A DNA stretch of 64,000 nucleotides, taken from positions 62,001 to 126,000 of the forward strand of contig MKUQ01000011.1 of the NCBI GenBank assembly GCA_001898645.1, in the 5' to 3' direction. This DNA is from Burkholderiales bacterium 70-64. GTDB taxonomy: Bacteria > Pseudomonadota > Gammaproteobacteria > Burkholderiales > Burkholderiaceae_E. Both the position numbers and the translations under genes were made by a program. Positions within the stretch are counted from its first letter, which is position 1. The number at the start of each line of letters is the position of its first letter. The notes below the pieces were generated by a model. That model worked only from the letters and a program-made list of their open reading frames with translations. It did no database searches and was not told the origin of the DNA. Below, piece after piece: positions 18,508 to 26,399 of the stretch.

Positions 18508-20141
18508 TGCGCCGGCGCGCCGCCCTGCGCCAGCTCGGGCGCGGGGCGGCCGGTGAGGGTGCGCGCCAGGCCCGAGGCCATGCGCGCGGTGATGCCGTAG
18601 ATCGACAGCTGCGGGTTCGCGCCGATCGAGGTCGGGAAGATCGAGCCGTCGTGCACCGACAGGTTGGCGAGCTGCCAGTGCACGCCGTCGGGCCGTACCA
18701 CGCCGCGCTGCGCATCGGCGGCCATCGGGCAGCCGCCCATCACGTGCGCCGACACCACGCGCACGAGCAGCGGCTGCATCGGCAGGGCGGCGATCGCCGC
18801 GCGCGCGGCAGCCAGGTCGCGATAACCCTCGGCGAGCTCGTGCACCGGGTACACGATGCGCGCGCCGGCCTCGAACTGGATCTCGGCCATCGACAACAGC
18901 GCGCGCCGCGCGCCGTCGAGCAGGTAGTCGGTGAGCGGATAGTCGAGCACCGGCGAGCCGTCGCCGCGCAGCTCGACGCGCCCGCCCGGCGCCTGCGGGT
19001 GGAAGCCGTCGCGCATCAACGCGATCAACGCATGCGTGTGCGCGAAGTCCTTCATGCGCTCGGCATGGACCGCCCCGAAGCCTTGCAGCGTGGTGGCGAA
19101 CAGCACCGGATGGATGGGCGGTGCCTCGAGCTTGTAGCCGACCGGTCCGTCGATCGGCTGGGTCTCGAGGAAGTGGTCGGTGTACAGGGTCTGCGGTGCG
19201 CCCGCATAGCCGTCCACCCGCTGCGCGAAGCTGGCCGCCGACACCACCACCGGATGCAGGAAGGTGCGCGCGCCGAGCAGCCCGTGCGGGTCGGGTGCCT
19301 GCGAACGCAGCAGCAGCGCCGGGCCGTTGATCGCCCCGGCCGCGAGCACGTAGTGCTGCGCCTGCACGCGCGTGCGCGCGCCGCCCGGACGCAGCCCGGA
19401 GGCATCGAGCCAGTCGACCTCGAGGGCCTCGATGCGGTCGCCGACGATCGCGAAGCGCGTGGCGCGCGCGCGCGTGAGCAGCATCGCACCGGCCTCGAGC
19501 GCGGCCGGGAGGGTGGTCACCAGCATCGACTGCTTGGCGTTGGTCGGGCAGCCCATGCCGCAGTAGCCGAGGTCGAAGCAGCCGCGCACGTTGCGCCGGA
19601 TCCCCGCCACGGGGATGCCCAGCCGGGCGGCGCCGCGGCGCAGCAGGCTGTTGTTCTCGTTGGGCGCCACGCCCCACGGGCCGATCGACAGGCGCCGCTC
19701 CGCCTGCTCGAACCACGGCAGGAGCGCCTCGGCGGTGAAGTCCGCCAGGCCGTAGTGCGCGCGCCACCACGCCAGGGTGGGCTCAGGCGTGCGGAAGCTC
19801 GAGGTCCAGTTCACCGTCGTCGAGCCGCCGACGCAGCGGCCCTGCATGATGTTGATGGCCTTGTCCTTGGTCTTGCGTGCGGCCGATTCCTGGTAGAGCT
19901 GCGGGTAGGCGTCGGCTTCGCGCATCTCGAAGTCGCGCGAGCTCTTGAGCGGCCCTTCCTCGATCACCACCACGCGCAGGCCGGCGCGCGCCAGGACCTC
20001 GGCGGTGATCCCACCCCCGGCGCCGCTGCCGACGATCGCGACGTCGCATTCGATGCGCGCCGGGTGGCTCGCGGCACCCGCGTCGAGGACCTTCCAGCCG
20101 CGCGCCAGGCCCGCCGCGATCGAATCCGGGAAGCTGCTCAT
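18504..20141 (-). CDS. GMC family FAD-dependent oxidoreductase (alcohol oxidase-like)
   Basis: A 545-residue flavoenzyme oxidising an alcohol group. The FAD motif CDVAIVGSGAGGG lies at residues 32-44. MQGRCVGGSTTVNWTSSFRTPE is the second GMC signature region, and the C-terminal block HVMGGCPMAAD ... DGSIFPTSIGANPQLSIYGITARMA carries the active-site His/Asn region. The sequence resembles long-chain alcohol oxidases and cholesterol-oxidase-like enzymes. The protein has no signal peptide of its own. The gene sits 38 nt after a Tat-signal small protein and overlaps the lipase gene. Upstream of the ATG at 20141 the message is pyrimidine-rich, with no Shine-Dalgarno, so translation may depend on the preceding gene. 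Confidence 0.87.
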   Translation of the reverse strand: MSSFPDSIAAGLARGWKVLDAGAASHPARIECDVAIVGSGAGGGITAEVLARAGLRVVVIEEGPLKSSRDFEMREADAYPQLYQESAARKTKDKAINIMQGRCVGGSTTVNWTSSFRTPEPTLAWWRAHYGLADFTAEALLPWFEQAERRLSIGPWGVAPNENNSLLRRGAARLGIPVAGIRRNVRGCFDLGYCGMGCPTNAKQSMLVTTLPAALEAGAMLLTRARATRFAIVGDRIEALEVDWLDASGLRPGGARTRVQAQHYVLAAGAINGPALLLRSQAPDPHGLLGARTFLHPVVVSAASFAQRVDGYAGAPQTLYTDHFLETQPIDGPVGYKLEAPPIHPVLFATTLQGFGAVHAERMKDFAHTHALIALMRDGFHPQAPGGRVELRGDGSPVLDYPLTDYLLDGARRALLSMAEIQFEAGARIVYPVHELAEGYRDLAAARAAIAALPMQPLLVRVVSAHVMGGCPMAADAQRGVVRPDGVHWQLANLSVHDGSIFPTSIGANPQLSIYGITARMASGLARTLTGRPAPELAQGGAPAQ

Positions 20142-20179
20142 TTCGGAAGGGGGAAGAGGAGGGCCATTGGTGACGACAC

Positions 20180-20674
20180 CTAGAGGCGCGGCGGACCGGG
20201 GTAGCCGATCGCCGGCCAGTGCGCCACGTCGGCGTACCAGCTGCCGGTGACGAGATCGTGCAGTGCCTGGTAGGCGCTGCGCATCAGCGCCAGCCGATGC
20301 GTGCGCCAGCCCTGCAGGATCGCGGACACTTCGGCCACGTCCGCTTCGCGCCACGGACGTCCGATGCCTGCCAGGGCCAGCCGGGTGGGCGGGATCGCCA
20401 GCAATGCGAAGAGCTGCGCCAGCTCGTCCTGCGCGGCCGGGGCGAGCGCGCCGATGGCCGCATCGACGCCCTGGCGAGCCTTGGTCAGCGCCGCTTCGCG
20501 CTCCGCACCCGCGGGCGGCAGCGCGCCGTCGAGGATGGCCGGGATGAGGGCCTCGAGCACCGCCCGACGATCGCCGGCCGCGTCGCGTCCGATCAGCCAG
20601 GACGCGCCCGCGCCGGCCGCCAGCAGCACGGCGCCCGCGAGGCTTGCCTTGAGGAACGTTCGGCGCCGGATCAT
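20180..20674 (-). CDS. Tat-signal small subunit associated with GMC oxidoreductase
   Basis: A 164-residue protein with an N-terminal twin-arginine signal: MIRRRTFLKASLAGAVLLAAGAG has the RRxFLK motif at residues 3-9 followed by a hydrophobic stretch. The remainder is helical and matches in size the small (gamma) subunits of gluconate and FAD-glucose dehydrogenases. In that family, the Tat signal of the small subunit carries the signal-less flavoprotein across the membrane. Its place directly before the GMC gene supports the same role here. The assignment rests on signal, size and context rather than strong sequence recognition. Confidence 0.7.
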   Translation of the reverse strand: MIRRRTFLKASLAGAVLLAAGAGASWLIGRDAAGDRRAVLEALIPAILDGALPPAGAEREAALTKARQGVDAAIGALAPAAQDELAQLFALLAIPPTRLALAGIGRPWREADVAEVSAILQGWRTHRLALMRSAYQALHDLVTGSWYADVAHWPAIGYPGPPRL

Positions 20675-20697
20675 GCGTCGATTGTAGGCGAGGGCTC

Positions 20698-20716
20698 CTA
20701 GAGATCCGGCTCTAAA
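20698..20716. promoter_or_regulatory. Candidate operator (copy A) in the GMC divergent promoter
   Basis: CTAGAG-ATCCGG-CTCTAAA lies in the 102-nt gap between the leftward GMC operon and the rightward FFLEELY-motif gene. It is nearly the same as the site at 15459-15477, which also lies in a divergent promoter of the lipid region. One shared repressor, probably the TetR protein encoded at 12887-13546, is the simplest reading. Confidence 0.5.
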
Positions 20717-20776
20717 GGCGTGCTTCCGCGTCCTTCGCGTTTGGTGCCCGCGGCCGCCTGCGGCAGACTGCGGGGC

Positions 20777-21577
20777 ATGGATCACGGCGAGCGCCTGGCG
20801 AGAGCATCGGAGGAAGTCGCGCGGTTGCGCGCCGCGCTCGCCGCCGATCCCCGCGAGGCTGCCGCCGTGGGTGCGCTCAAGGCATGGCAGGCGCAGCGCC
20901 TGGCGCGCACGCATCGCGACCTGCTGGGCGATCCGCGCCACGCCGCGGCCGCGCGCTTCTTCCTCGACGACCTCTACGGCGCGAAGGATTTCTCGCGGCG
21001 CGACGCCGAGCTCGCGCGCATCGTGCCGATGATGGTGCGCCTGCTGCCCGATGCGGCACTCGCCACCGTGGCCGACGCGGTCGAGATGGACGCGCTCTCC
21101 GAGCGGCTCGATCGCGTCATGGCACGGCACCTGGGCGAGCGCAGCGGAGCGCCGATCGACGCGCCGGCCTACGCCGCCGCCTACCGCCGGGTCGGCTCGC
21201 GCGCCGAGCGCGAACGCCAGCTTGCGCTCATCGCCACCATCGGCCGCTCGCTCGACGGCCTGGTACGCCATCCGATGCTCGGGCGGCTGCTGCGCCTGAT
21301 GGCCGGGCCGGCGCGCGTGGCGGGCCTGTCGCAGATGCACGACTTCCTGGTGCGGGGCTTCCAGGCCTTTCGTGCCATGGGCGGCGCCTCGACCTTCCTG
21401 GAGCGCATCGAGCATCGCGAGCGGGTCATCCTCGAGGCGCTGTACGCCGGGGCGTCGGAGGGCTGGGACGGCCCGCTGCCGGAGGCAGCGCCGCCGCGTG
21501 CGGGCGGGCCGGCCCGTCCGGACGGGCCGGCCCGCGAGGCGTCCGCGCCGAACCGCACCGTATCGAACCGGAATTGA
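20777..21577 (+). CDS. FFLEELY-motif protein, function unknown
   Basis: A 266-residue soluble protein. The block AARFFLDDLYGAKDFSRRDAELARIVPMM is the signature of a family named for its FFLEELY motif (here FFLDDLY), found in Proteobacteria with no known activity. The rest is helical, with the segments GLSQMHDFLVRGFQAFRAMGG and FLERIEHRERVILEALY. The last 35 residues are low-complexity and encoded in part by a perfect 32-bp palindrome. ATG 20777 is chosen over an upstream ATG because the family-like sequence starts there. The stop codon overlaps the -35 box of the rpsF promoter. Confidence 0.75.
   Translation: MDHGERLARASEEVARLRAALAADPREAAAVGALKAWQAQRLARTHRDLLGDPRHAAAARFFLDDLYGAKDFSRRDAELARIVPMMVRLLPDAALATVADAVEMDALSERLDRVMARHLGERSGAPIDAPAYAAAYRRVGSRAERERQLALIATIGRSLDGLVRHPMLGRLLRLMAGPARVAGLSQMHDFLVRGFQAFRAMGGASTFLERIEHRERVILEALYAGASEGWDGPLPEAAPPRAGGPARPDGPAREASAPNRTVSNRN
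21504..21535. repeat. Perfect 32-bp palindrome near the 3' end of the FFLEELY gene
   Basis: Bases 21504-21519 are the exact reverse complement of 21520-21535, with no spacer. All but four positions are G or C. It lies inside the coding sequence, in frame with a low-complexity Gly-Pro-Ala-Arg stretch, and 38 bp upstream of the rpsF -35 box. It could fold as a very stable hairpin in RNA or a cruciform in DNA. Confidence 0.9.
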
Positions 21578-21602
21578 TCGTCCGCCGACTGCTCGCTATA
21601 AT
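21574..21602 (+). promoter_or_regulatory. Sigma70-type promoter of the rpsF operon
   Basis: TTGATC (21574-21579), a 17-nt spacer, and a consensus TATAAT (21597-21602). This is the best sigma70 promoter match in the window and faces rpsF. A transcript start near 21609 would give a leader of about 170 nt. The -35 box overlaps the stop codon of the FFLEELY gene. Confidence 0.8.
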
Positions 21603-21608
21603 TACAGG

Positions 21609-21780
21609 TTCCTTGCCGCACGGTGGATCGACGCTTTCCGCCGGCGGCCTTCGTCCACAGGGAAAGCCCGCGCGAGGGTAAGGGCGCATCTGCGCCAGGT
21701 CCGCGCCACCGCCGTCCGGCTGCCGCCGGCGGGGGGCGTACGGCCGCACCGTCGCCGGGTGATCCGAACAGGGAGAACCG
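21609..21780 (+). promoter_or_regulatory. Long rpsF 5' leader, possible S6:S18-binding element
   Basis: About 170 nt of GC-rich, non-coding sequence separate the promoter from rpsF. Several inverted segments are present (for example GCCGCCGGCGG near 21721-21732). In many bacteria the S6:S18 ribosomal protein pair binds the rpsF leader and represses the operon. Length and position fit, but I could not confirm the conserved S6:S18 motif by eye. Confidence 0.35.
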
Positions 21781-22146
21781 ATGCGTCATTACGAGATCGT
21801 GCTGATCGTCCACCCCGACCAGAGCGAGCAGGTGCCCGCAATGATCGAGCGGTACAAGACGATGATCGAGACCCAGGAAGGCAAGGTCCACCGCATCGAG
21901 GATTGGGGCCGCCGGCAGCTGGCCTATCCGATCCAGAAGATGGCCAAGGCCCACTACGTGCTGATGAACATCGAGTGCAGCAAGCCGACGCTCGACGAGC
22001 TCGGCCATGCGTTCCGGTTCAACGATGCCGTGCTGCGCCACCTGGTCGTCGGCATGAAGAAGGCCGAAACGGGCGCCTCGCCGATGTGGAAGCAGATCCA
22101 GAAGGAAGAGGCCCGCAAGGCGGCTTCCGAGGCGACGCCTTCGTAG
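21781..22146 (+). CDS. rpsF: 30S ribosomal protein S6
   Basis: S6 (121 residues) binds the central domain of 16S rRNA together with S18. The N terminus [18 protein letters not shown] and the segment [30 protein letters not shown] are diagnostic. The ATG at 21781 has GGGAGAA upstream. It heads the rpsF-priB-rpsR-rplI operon with gaps of 9, 22 and 15 nt. Confidence 0.98.
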   Translation: MRHYEIVLIVHPDQSEQVPAMIERYKTMIETQEGKVHRIEDWGRRQLAYPIQKMAKAHYVLMNIECSKPTLDELGHAFRFNDAVLRHLVVGMKKAETGASPMWKQIQKEEARKAASEATPS

Positions 22147-22155
22147 CACGGGCGC

Positions 22156-22518
22156 GTGACGACGGCAACGGCGGGCGCGGCGCCTCCTGCAACGGCCAAC
22201 CGCGTCGAACTGTCGGGCGTGATCATCGAGCGCGAGGCGCTCAGGTACACGCCGGCAGGGATCGCGATGCTGAATGCCAGGCTCGGCCACCGCTCCGGCG
22301 CGATCGAAGCCGGCATGCCCCGCGAACTGGAGTTCGAGGTGGCAGTGCGGTTCGCCGGATCGCTCGCGACGCGCGCCGACCGCCTCGTGCTCGGGCAGCC
22401 GGTGCTGGCGACGGGGTTCCTCGCGCCGCGGCGCCGGCAGTCCCGGTCGCTGGTGCTGCACGTCACGGAATTCAGCCTGCTCGAAGCAGCTGCCGACCCG
22501 ACCCGAACGATGAACTGA
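22156..22518 (+). CDS. priB: Primosomal replication protein N (PriB)
   Basis: PriB is a small OB-fold single-strand DNA-binding protein of the PriA replication-restart pathway. Segments [33 protein letters not shown] and [24 protein letters not shown] match the family. At 120 residues from the GTG at 22156 it is longer than the usual 100 or so, because of a 15-residue Ala/Thr-rich N-terminal extension and a short C-terminal tail. No other start lies close to the OB fold. Its place between rpsF and rpsR is conserved in Beta- and Gammaproteobacteria. Confidence 0.93.
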   Translation: MTTATAGAAPPATANRVELSGVIIEREALRYTPAGIAMLNARLGHRSGAIEAGMPRELEFEVAVRFAGSLATRADRLVLGQPVLATGFLAPRRRQSRSLVLHVTEFSLLEAAADPTRTMN

Positions 22519-22540
22519 AACAGACGAAAGAGAGATCGAC

Positions 22541-22816
22541 ATGGCCATGTTCCGCCGCGGTTCCAAGGACAAGAAAACCCGCCGTCCTTCGCAGAGCGCG
22601 CTGTTCAAGCGCAAGAAGTTCTGCCGTTTCACCGCCGAGAAGATCGAGTGGATCGACTACAAGGACGTCGACCTGCTCAAGGATTTCATCACCGATACCG
22701 GCAAGATCATCCCGGCGCGCCTCACCGGCACCAAGGCGCGCTACCAGCGCCAGCTGCAGGACGCCATCAAGCGCGCGCGCTTCCTGGCGCTGCTGCCCTA
22801 CACCGACAACCACTGA
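22541..22816 (+). CDS. rpsR: 30S ribosomal protein S18
   Basis: S18 (91 residues) pairs with S6 on the small subunit. [63 protein letters not shown] is spread across the protein and is diagnostic; it is basic throughout. ATG 22541 has AGAGAGA upstream. Confidence 0.98.
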   Translation: MAMFRRGSKDKKTRRPSQSALFKRKKFCRFTAEKIEWIDYKDVDLLKDFITDTGKIIPARLTGTKARYQRQLQDAIKRARFLALLPYTDNH

Positions 22817-22831
22817 GCGGGAGAACGGAAC

Positions 22832-23284
22832 ATGCAGATCATCCTGCTCGAGCGACTGGCCAACCTCGGCCAGCTCGGCGACGTCGTGCGCGTGCGCGAC
22901 GGCTATGCCCGCAACTTCCTGATCCCGCAGGGCAAGGCCCGGCGCGCCACCGAGGCGGCCATCAAGGAGTTCGAGGCGCGGCGCGCCGAGCTGGAGAAGG
23001 CGCAGGCCGATCGGCTGGCTGCCGCGCGCACCCTGGGCGAGAAGCTGGCCGGCACCACCGTCCAGGTCACCGAGAAGGCGGGTGTGGACGGGCGTCTGTT
23101 CGGCTCGGTCACCAACTTCGACATCGCCGAGGGCCTGAAGAAGCAGGGCTTCCCGGTGGAGAAGGGCATGGTCCGGCTGCCCGCCGGCCCGCTCAAGACG
23201 GTCGGCGACGCCACCGTCGAGGTGGCGCTGCACGGCGAGGTCGTGGTCGAGATCACCGTCTCGGTCGCTGCCGAGGCCGCCTGA
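22832..23284 (+). CDS. rplI: 50S ribosomal protein L9
   Basis: L9 (150 residues) is a two-domain protein of the large subunit. The N domain [36 protein letters not shown] is characteristic, followed by the long connecting helix and the C domain with [22 protein letters not shown] 22832 has a GGGAGAA Shine-Dalgarno upstream. An intrinsic terminator follows 27 nt after the stop. Confidence 0.98.
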   Translation: MQIILLERLANLGQLGDVVRVRDGYARNFLIPQGKARRATEAAIKEFEARRAELEKAQADRLAAARTLGEKLAGTTVQVTEKAGVDGRLFGSVTNFDIAEGLKKQGFPVEKGMVRLPAGPLKTVGDATVEVALHGEVVVEITVSVAAEAA

Positions 23285-23310
23285 ACGCACGACGCCCACG
23301 GGGCCGGCGA

Positions 23311-23338
23311 ACGGGGCGCGGGGCGCCCCGTTTTTTTT
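23311..23338 (+). terminator. Intrinsic terminator after rplI
   Basis: A perfect 9-bp stem (ACGGGGCGC at 23311-23319, GCGCCCCGT at 23323-23331) with a GGG loop, followed directly by eight T residues. This is the clearest rho-independent terminator in the window. It separates the ribosomal genes from dnaB, leaving only about 50 nt for any dnaB-specific promoter. Confidence 0.92.
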
Positions 23339-23387
23339 CGCTACCATGGGGTTTGCAGTCCCTTCCCCAGACGTCCCTACCGACTCG

Positions 23388-24773
23388 ATGTCCGCCGTTC
23401 CGACCAGCGTGCACGCCGACGATCCGCAGCTCGCCGCGCTGCGGGTGCCGCCGCATTCGATCGAAGCCGAGCAGGCGGTGCTCGGCGGGCTGCTGATCGA
23501 CAACCTGGCCTTCGACCGCGTGGCCGACATGCTGCGCGAGGACGACTTCTATCGTCACGACCATCGCCTGATCTGGCACCAGGTCGCCCGCCTGATCGAG
23601 CGCAGCCAGCCGGCCGACGTGGTCACCGTGTACGAAGCCCTGCAGTCGCTCGGCAAGGCCGAGGAGGCCGGCGGCCTGACCTACCTGAACGCGCTCGCCC
23701 AGGAGACGCCTTCGGCGGCCAACATCCGCCGCTACGGCGAGATCGTGCGCGATCGCGCCATCCTGCGCCGGCTGATCTCCACCGCCGACGAGATCGCTAC
23801 CTCGGCGCTCAACCCTCAGGGCAAGGACACCCGGCAGCTGCTCGACGAGGCCGAGTCCAGGGTGTTCCAGATCTCGGAAGACGGCTCGCGCGGCCAGGCC
23901 GGCTTCCAGCCCCTGGCCGACCTGCTCGGCAAGGTGGTCGAGCGCGTCGACCAGCTCTACAACCAGAACAATCCCAACGACGTCACCGGCGTGCCCACCG
24001 GCTACGTCGACTTCGATCGCATGACCTCCGGGCTGCAGCCGGGCGACATGGTGATCGTGGCCGGTCGCCCCTCCATGGGCAAGACCGCCCTCGCGCTGAA
24101 CATGGCCGAGCACGTCGCCATCGACCAGGGCCTGCCGGTGGCGGTGTTCTCGATGGAGATGGGCGCCACGCAGCTGGCGATGCGCCTGGTGTGCTCGGTC
24201 GGGCGGCTCGACCAGCAGCGCCTGCGCACGGGCCGGCTGCGCGACGACGACTGGCCGCGCCTGACCAGCGCGATCCAGAAGATGCAGGACGCGCAGCTGT
24301 TCATCGACGAAACGCCGGCGCTCAACGCGCTCGAGCTGCGCGCCCGCGCGCGGCGGCTGTCGCGCCAGTGCGGCCGCCTCGGCCTGATCGTCGTCGACTA
24401 CCTGCAGCTCATGTCGGCCAGCACGAGCGGGGAGAACCGCGCCACCGAGATCTCCGAGATCTCGCGCTCGCTCAAGGCGCTCGCCAAGGAGCTCGACTGT
24501 CCGGTGATCGCGCTCTCGCAGCTCAACCGCTCGCTCGAGCAGCGCCCGAACAAGCGGCCGGTGATGTCCGACCTGCGCGAATCGGGCGCGATCGAGCAGG
24601 ATGCGGACGTGATCGTCTTCATCTACCGCGACGAAGTCTACAACCCCGATTCCGCCGACAAGGGCATGGCCGAGATCATCATCGGCAAGCAGCGCAACGG
24701 GCCGATCGGCACCGTGCGCCTGACCTTCGTCGGGCAGTACACCAAGTTCGAGAACTTCACCGCGGGTGCCTGA
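23388..24773 (+). CDS. dnaB: Replicative DNA helicase DnaB
   Basis: DnaB (461 residues from 23388) is the hexameric 5'-3' helicase at the replication fork. The N domain has VPPHSIEAEQAVLGGLLIDN. The RecA-like domain has AGRPSMGKTALALNMAEHVA (Walker A near residue 225), LIVVDYLQLM, ALSQLNRSLEQRPNKRPVMSDLRESGAIEQDADVI and IIGKQRNGPIGTVRLTF. There is no intein. An in-frame ATG at 23346 would add 14 residues but lies 8 nt after the terminator; 23388 fits family N termini better. Neither start has a convincing Shine-Dalgarno. Confidence 0.96.
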   Translation: MSAVPTSVHADDPQLAALRVPPHSIEAEQAVLGGLLIDNLAFDRVADMLREDDFYRHDHRLIWHQVARLIERSQPADVVTVYEALQSLGKAEEAGGLTYLNALAQETPSAANIRRYGEIVRDRAILRRLISTADEIATSALNPQGKDTRQLLDEAESRVFQISEDGSRGQAGFQPLADLLGKVVERVDQLYNQNNPNDVTGVPTGYVDFDRMTSGLQPGDMVIVAGRPSMGKTALALNMAEHVAIDQGLPVAVFSMEMGATQLAMRLVCSVGRLDQQRLRTGRLRDDDWPRLTSAIQKMQDAQLFIDETPALNALELRARARRLSRQCGRLGLIVVDYLQLMSASTSGENRATEISEISRSLKALAKELDCPVIALSQLNRSLEQRPNKRPVMSDLRESGAIEQDADVIVFIYRDEVYNPDSADKGMAEIIIGKQRNGPIGTVRLTFVGQYTKFENFTAGA

Positions 24774-24794
24774 CGCCGCTCGTCACCGGCGGCA

Positions 24795-24815
24795 CGCGCA
24801 TCGGGGTGGTGCGCG
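24795..24815. terminator. Hairpin between convergent dnaB and NrfD-like genes
   Basis: CGCGCA (24795-24800) pairs with TGCGCG (24810-24815) across a 9-nt loop, in the 66-nt gap between two converging genes. No T tract follows on either strand. No gene is visible in the gap. Confidence 0.25.
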
Positions 24816-24839
24816 ACACCACGCTCGAGCTGCCGCCGC

Positions 24840-25742
24840 TCAACGCCGGAAATGCGGGGCGAAGCTCATCACCGGATCATAGGTGGCGGCTCTGAACATC
24901 AGCACGCGAAAGGCGTAATAGCCGGTCAGCTCCGCGCCGGCGGCTGCGATCATGACCGCGTAGCCTTCCGGGGCGAAAGCCATCATCAGCGCCGACACGC
25001 CGAATCCCAGGCCGATCACCAGGGCGAGGAACCAGTTGCGGAAGGCGCCGCGCAGCAGCAGCCGCACCGATTCCTGTCCGCCCTCGGATCCGTACTTGGC
25101 GCCGTGCAGCAGGCTGAGGATCGTCACCACTCCGTAGAGTACCAACGCGACGGCCGCGATCCTCAGCAACTGCACCGTTTCCGGCCGGTCGGCGAAGAGC
25201 GCCGCATGAAAACCCAGCACCAGCGTCAGGACCACCCCGTTGAGCAGGGCGTAGGTCAGGCTGGCCAGCGGCATGAGCCCGGTGCTCCACAAGGCGATCG
25301 AGGACGAATGGGACATGGCGAAGCCCTGATACACCATGATCGTCAGGCAGGCGGCAATGGCAACGGCGGCGACCAGCCAGGAGGCCGCCTGCGGCAGCAG
25401 CCCGGTATGCAGATCGAACACGTGCAGCGTGCCGAACACGGTGAAGACGCTGATCGCCAGCAACCCGCGGCTTATCCAGGAGCTGCCTATTTTCGTGAAT
25501 GCACGCCAGCCGCGCGAAGGCCGCCCCAGGTGCAGGAGGTGCCCGCCCCCCTTGCCCAGCATGACCATGAGCAATCCGGCGATCATGCCGAGCGCGAAAT
25601 CGAAGAACTGGGCGACGAAATACAGGCCCGCTCCGGCCTCCCCGAAGAAGAAGGCGGTCGCCATGGACGTTCCCCATGCCTTCTGGAAGCGAAAGCCGAC
25701 CCTGAAATCGTCGTCGACGATCTTGAAGTGCGTGGAAAGCAT
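24840..25742 (-). CDS. NrfD/PsrC-like membrane anchor of molybdoenzyme
   Basis: A 300-residue integral membrane protein with about eight hydrophobic helices, of the NrfD/PsrC/DmsC kind that links an iron-sulfur subunit to the quinone pool. HLLHLGRPSRGWRAFTKIGSSWISRGLLAISVFTVFGTLHV is the typical conserved block, with the loop HLGRP and the SWISRG segment. It is the third gene of a leftward operon, 42 nt after the ferredoxin-like subunit. The best-known enzyme with this three-subunit plan in denitrifying Betaproteobacteria is phenylacetyl-CoA:acceptor oxidoreductase (PadBCD), but the substrate cannot be assigned here. Confidence 0.82.
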   Translation of the reverse strand: MLSTHFKIVDDDFRVGFRFQKAWGTSMATAFFFGEAGAGLYFVAQFFDFALGMIAGLLMVMLGKGGGHLLHLGRPSRGWRAFTKIGSSWISRGLLAISVFTVFGTLHVFDLHTGLLPQAASWLVAAVAIAACLTIMVYQGFAMSHSSSIALWSTGLMPLASLTYALLNGVVLTLVLGFHAALFADRPETVQLLRIAAVALVLYGVVTILSLLHGAKYGSEGGQESVRLLLRGAFRNWFLALVIGLGFGVSALMMAFAPEGYAVMIAAAGAELTGYYAFRVLMFRAATYDPVMSFAPHFRR

Positions 25743-25784
25743 TCGTGCTTCTCCCCCGTGCGGCGAGCGGATCGCGCCCGGACG

Positions 25785-26399
25785 TCAATCGATGTAGAAG
25801 ACCTTGGGATTGGTGTTCTTCTCGGGCATGGGCTGGCGTCCACGATGTTCCTGGATCAGGCGGCGCACCTTGCTGTCGGGGTCGTCCAGGTCGCCGAAGA
25901 TGCGCGCCTCGGTCGGGCAGGTGGCGACGCAGGCCGGCTGCAGCCCGGCATCCACGCGCTCGTGGCAGAAGGTGCACTTGGTCGCGGTGCCCGCGGTGAA
26001 GCGCTTGTAGCCCTGCTGCTCGAACGGCGTCAGCTCCCCGTTGCGGAACAGGCCCCGGGTGAGCATTTCCGGCTCGAGGAGGGTGCGCTGGTCATAGGGG
26101 CACGCGACGACGCACGAACCGCAGCCTATGCATTTGTCGCCGTCCACCAGCACGATGCCGTCGGCCCGCGTGTAGGTGGCGCCGGTGGGGCACACGCGTT
26201 GGCACGGCGCGTCCTCGCAGTGATTGCAGATGGTCGGGATGTAGGTGCGAGTGGTGTTCGGATATGCGCCGACCTCCTCGCTCAGCGTCTTGGTGAAGAA
26301 CACGCCGTACGGCAGGCTGTTCTCCTGCTTGCAGGCCACCGTGCACGCGTTGCAGCCGATGCAGCGGCGCAGGTCGAAGACCATTCCCCACTTGGCCAT
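25785..26399 (-). CDS. Four-cluster ferredoxin-like subunit of molybdoenzyme
   Basis: A 204-residue electron-transfer subunit. Four Cys sets are visible: CIGCNACTVACKQE (Cys13, 16, 19, 23), CNHCEDAPCQRVCP, CIGCGSCVVACPYDQR and CTFCHERV...PACVATCP, giving four [4Fe-4S] clusters as in DmsB/PsrB/PadC proteins. It passes electrons between the catalytic subunit and the NrfD-like anchor. The start overlaps the catalytic subunit's stop by one base (TGATG), so translation is coupled. No signal peptide. Confidence 0.92.
   Translation of the reverse strand: MAKWGMVFDLRRCIGCNACTVACKQENSLPYGVFFTKTLSEEVGAYPNTTRTYIPTICNHCEDAPCQRVCPTGATYTRADGIVLVDGDKCIGCGSCVVACPYDQRTLLEPEMLTRGLFRNGELTPFEQQGYKRFTAGTATKCTFCHERVDAGLQPACVATCPTEARIFGDLDDPDSKVRRLIQEHRGRQPMPEKNTNPKVFYID

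Noticed and set aside
24774-24839. Possible gene remnant after dnaB (frame reading LVTGGTRIGVVRDTTLELPPL)
   Set aside because: Only 66 nt, no start signal, no recognisable family; better explained as a spacer with a weak hairpin between convergent genes.
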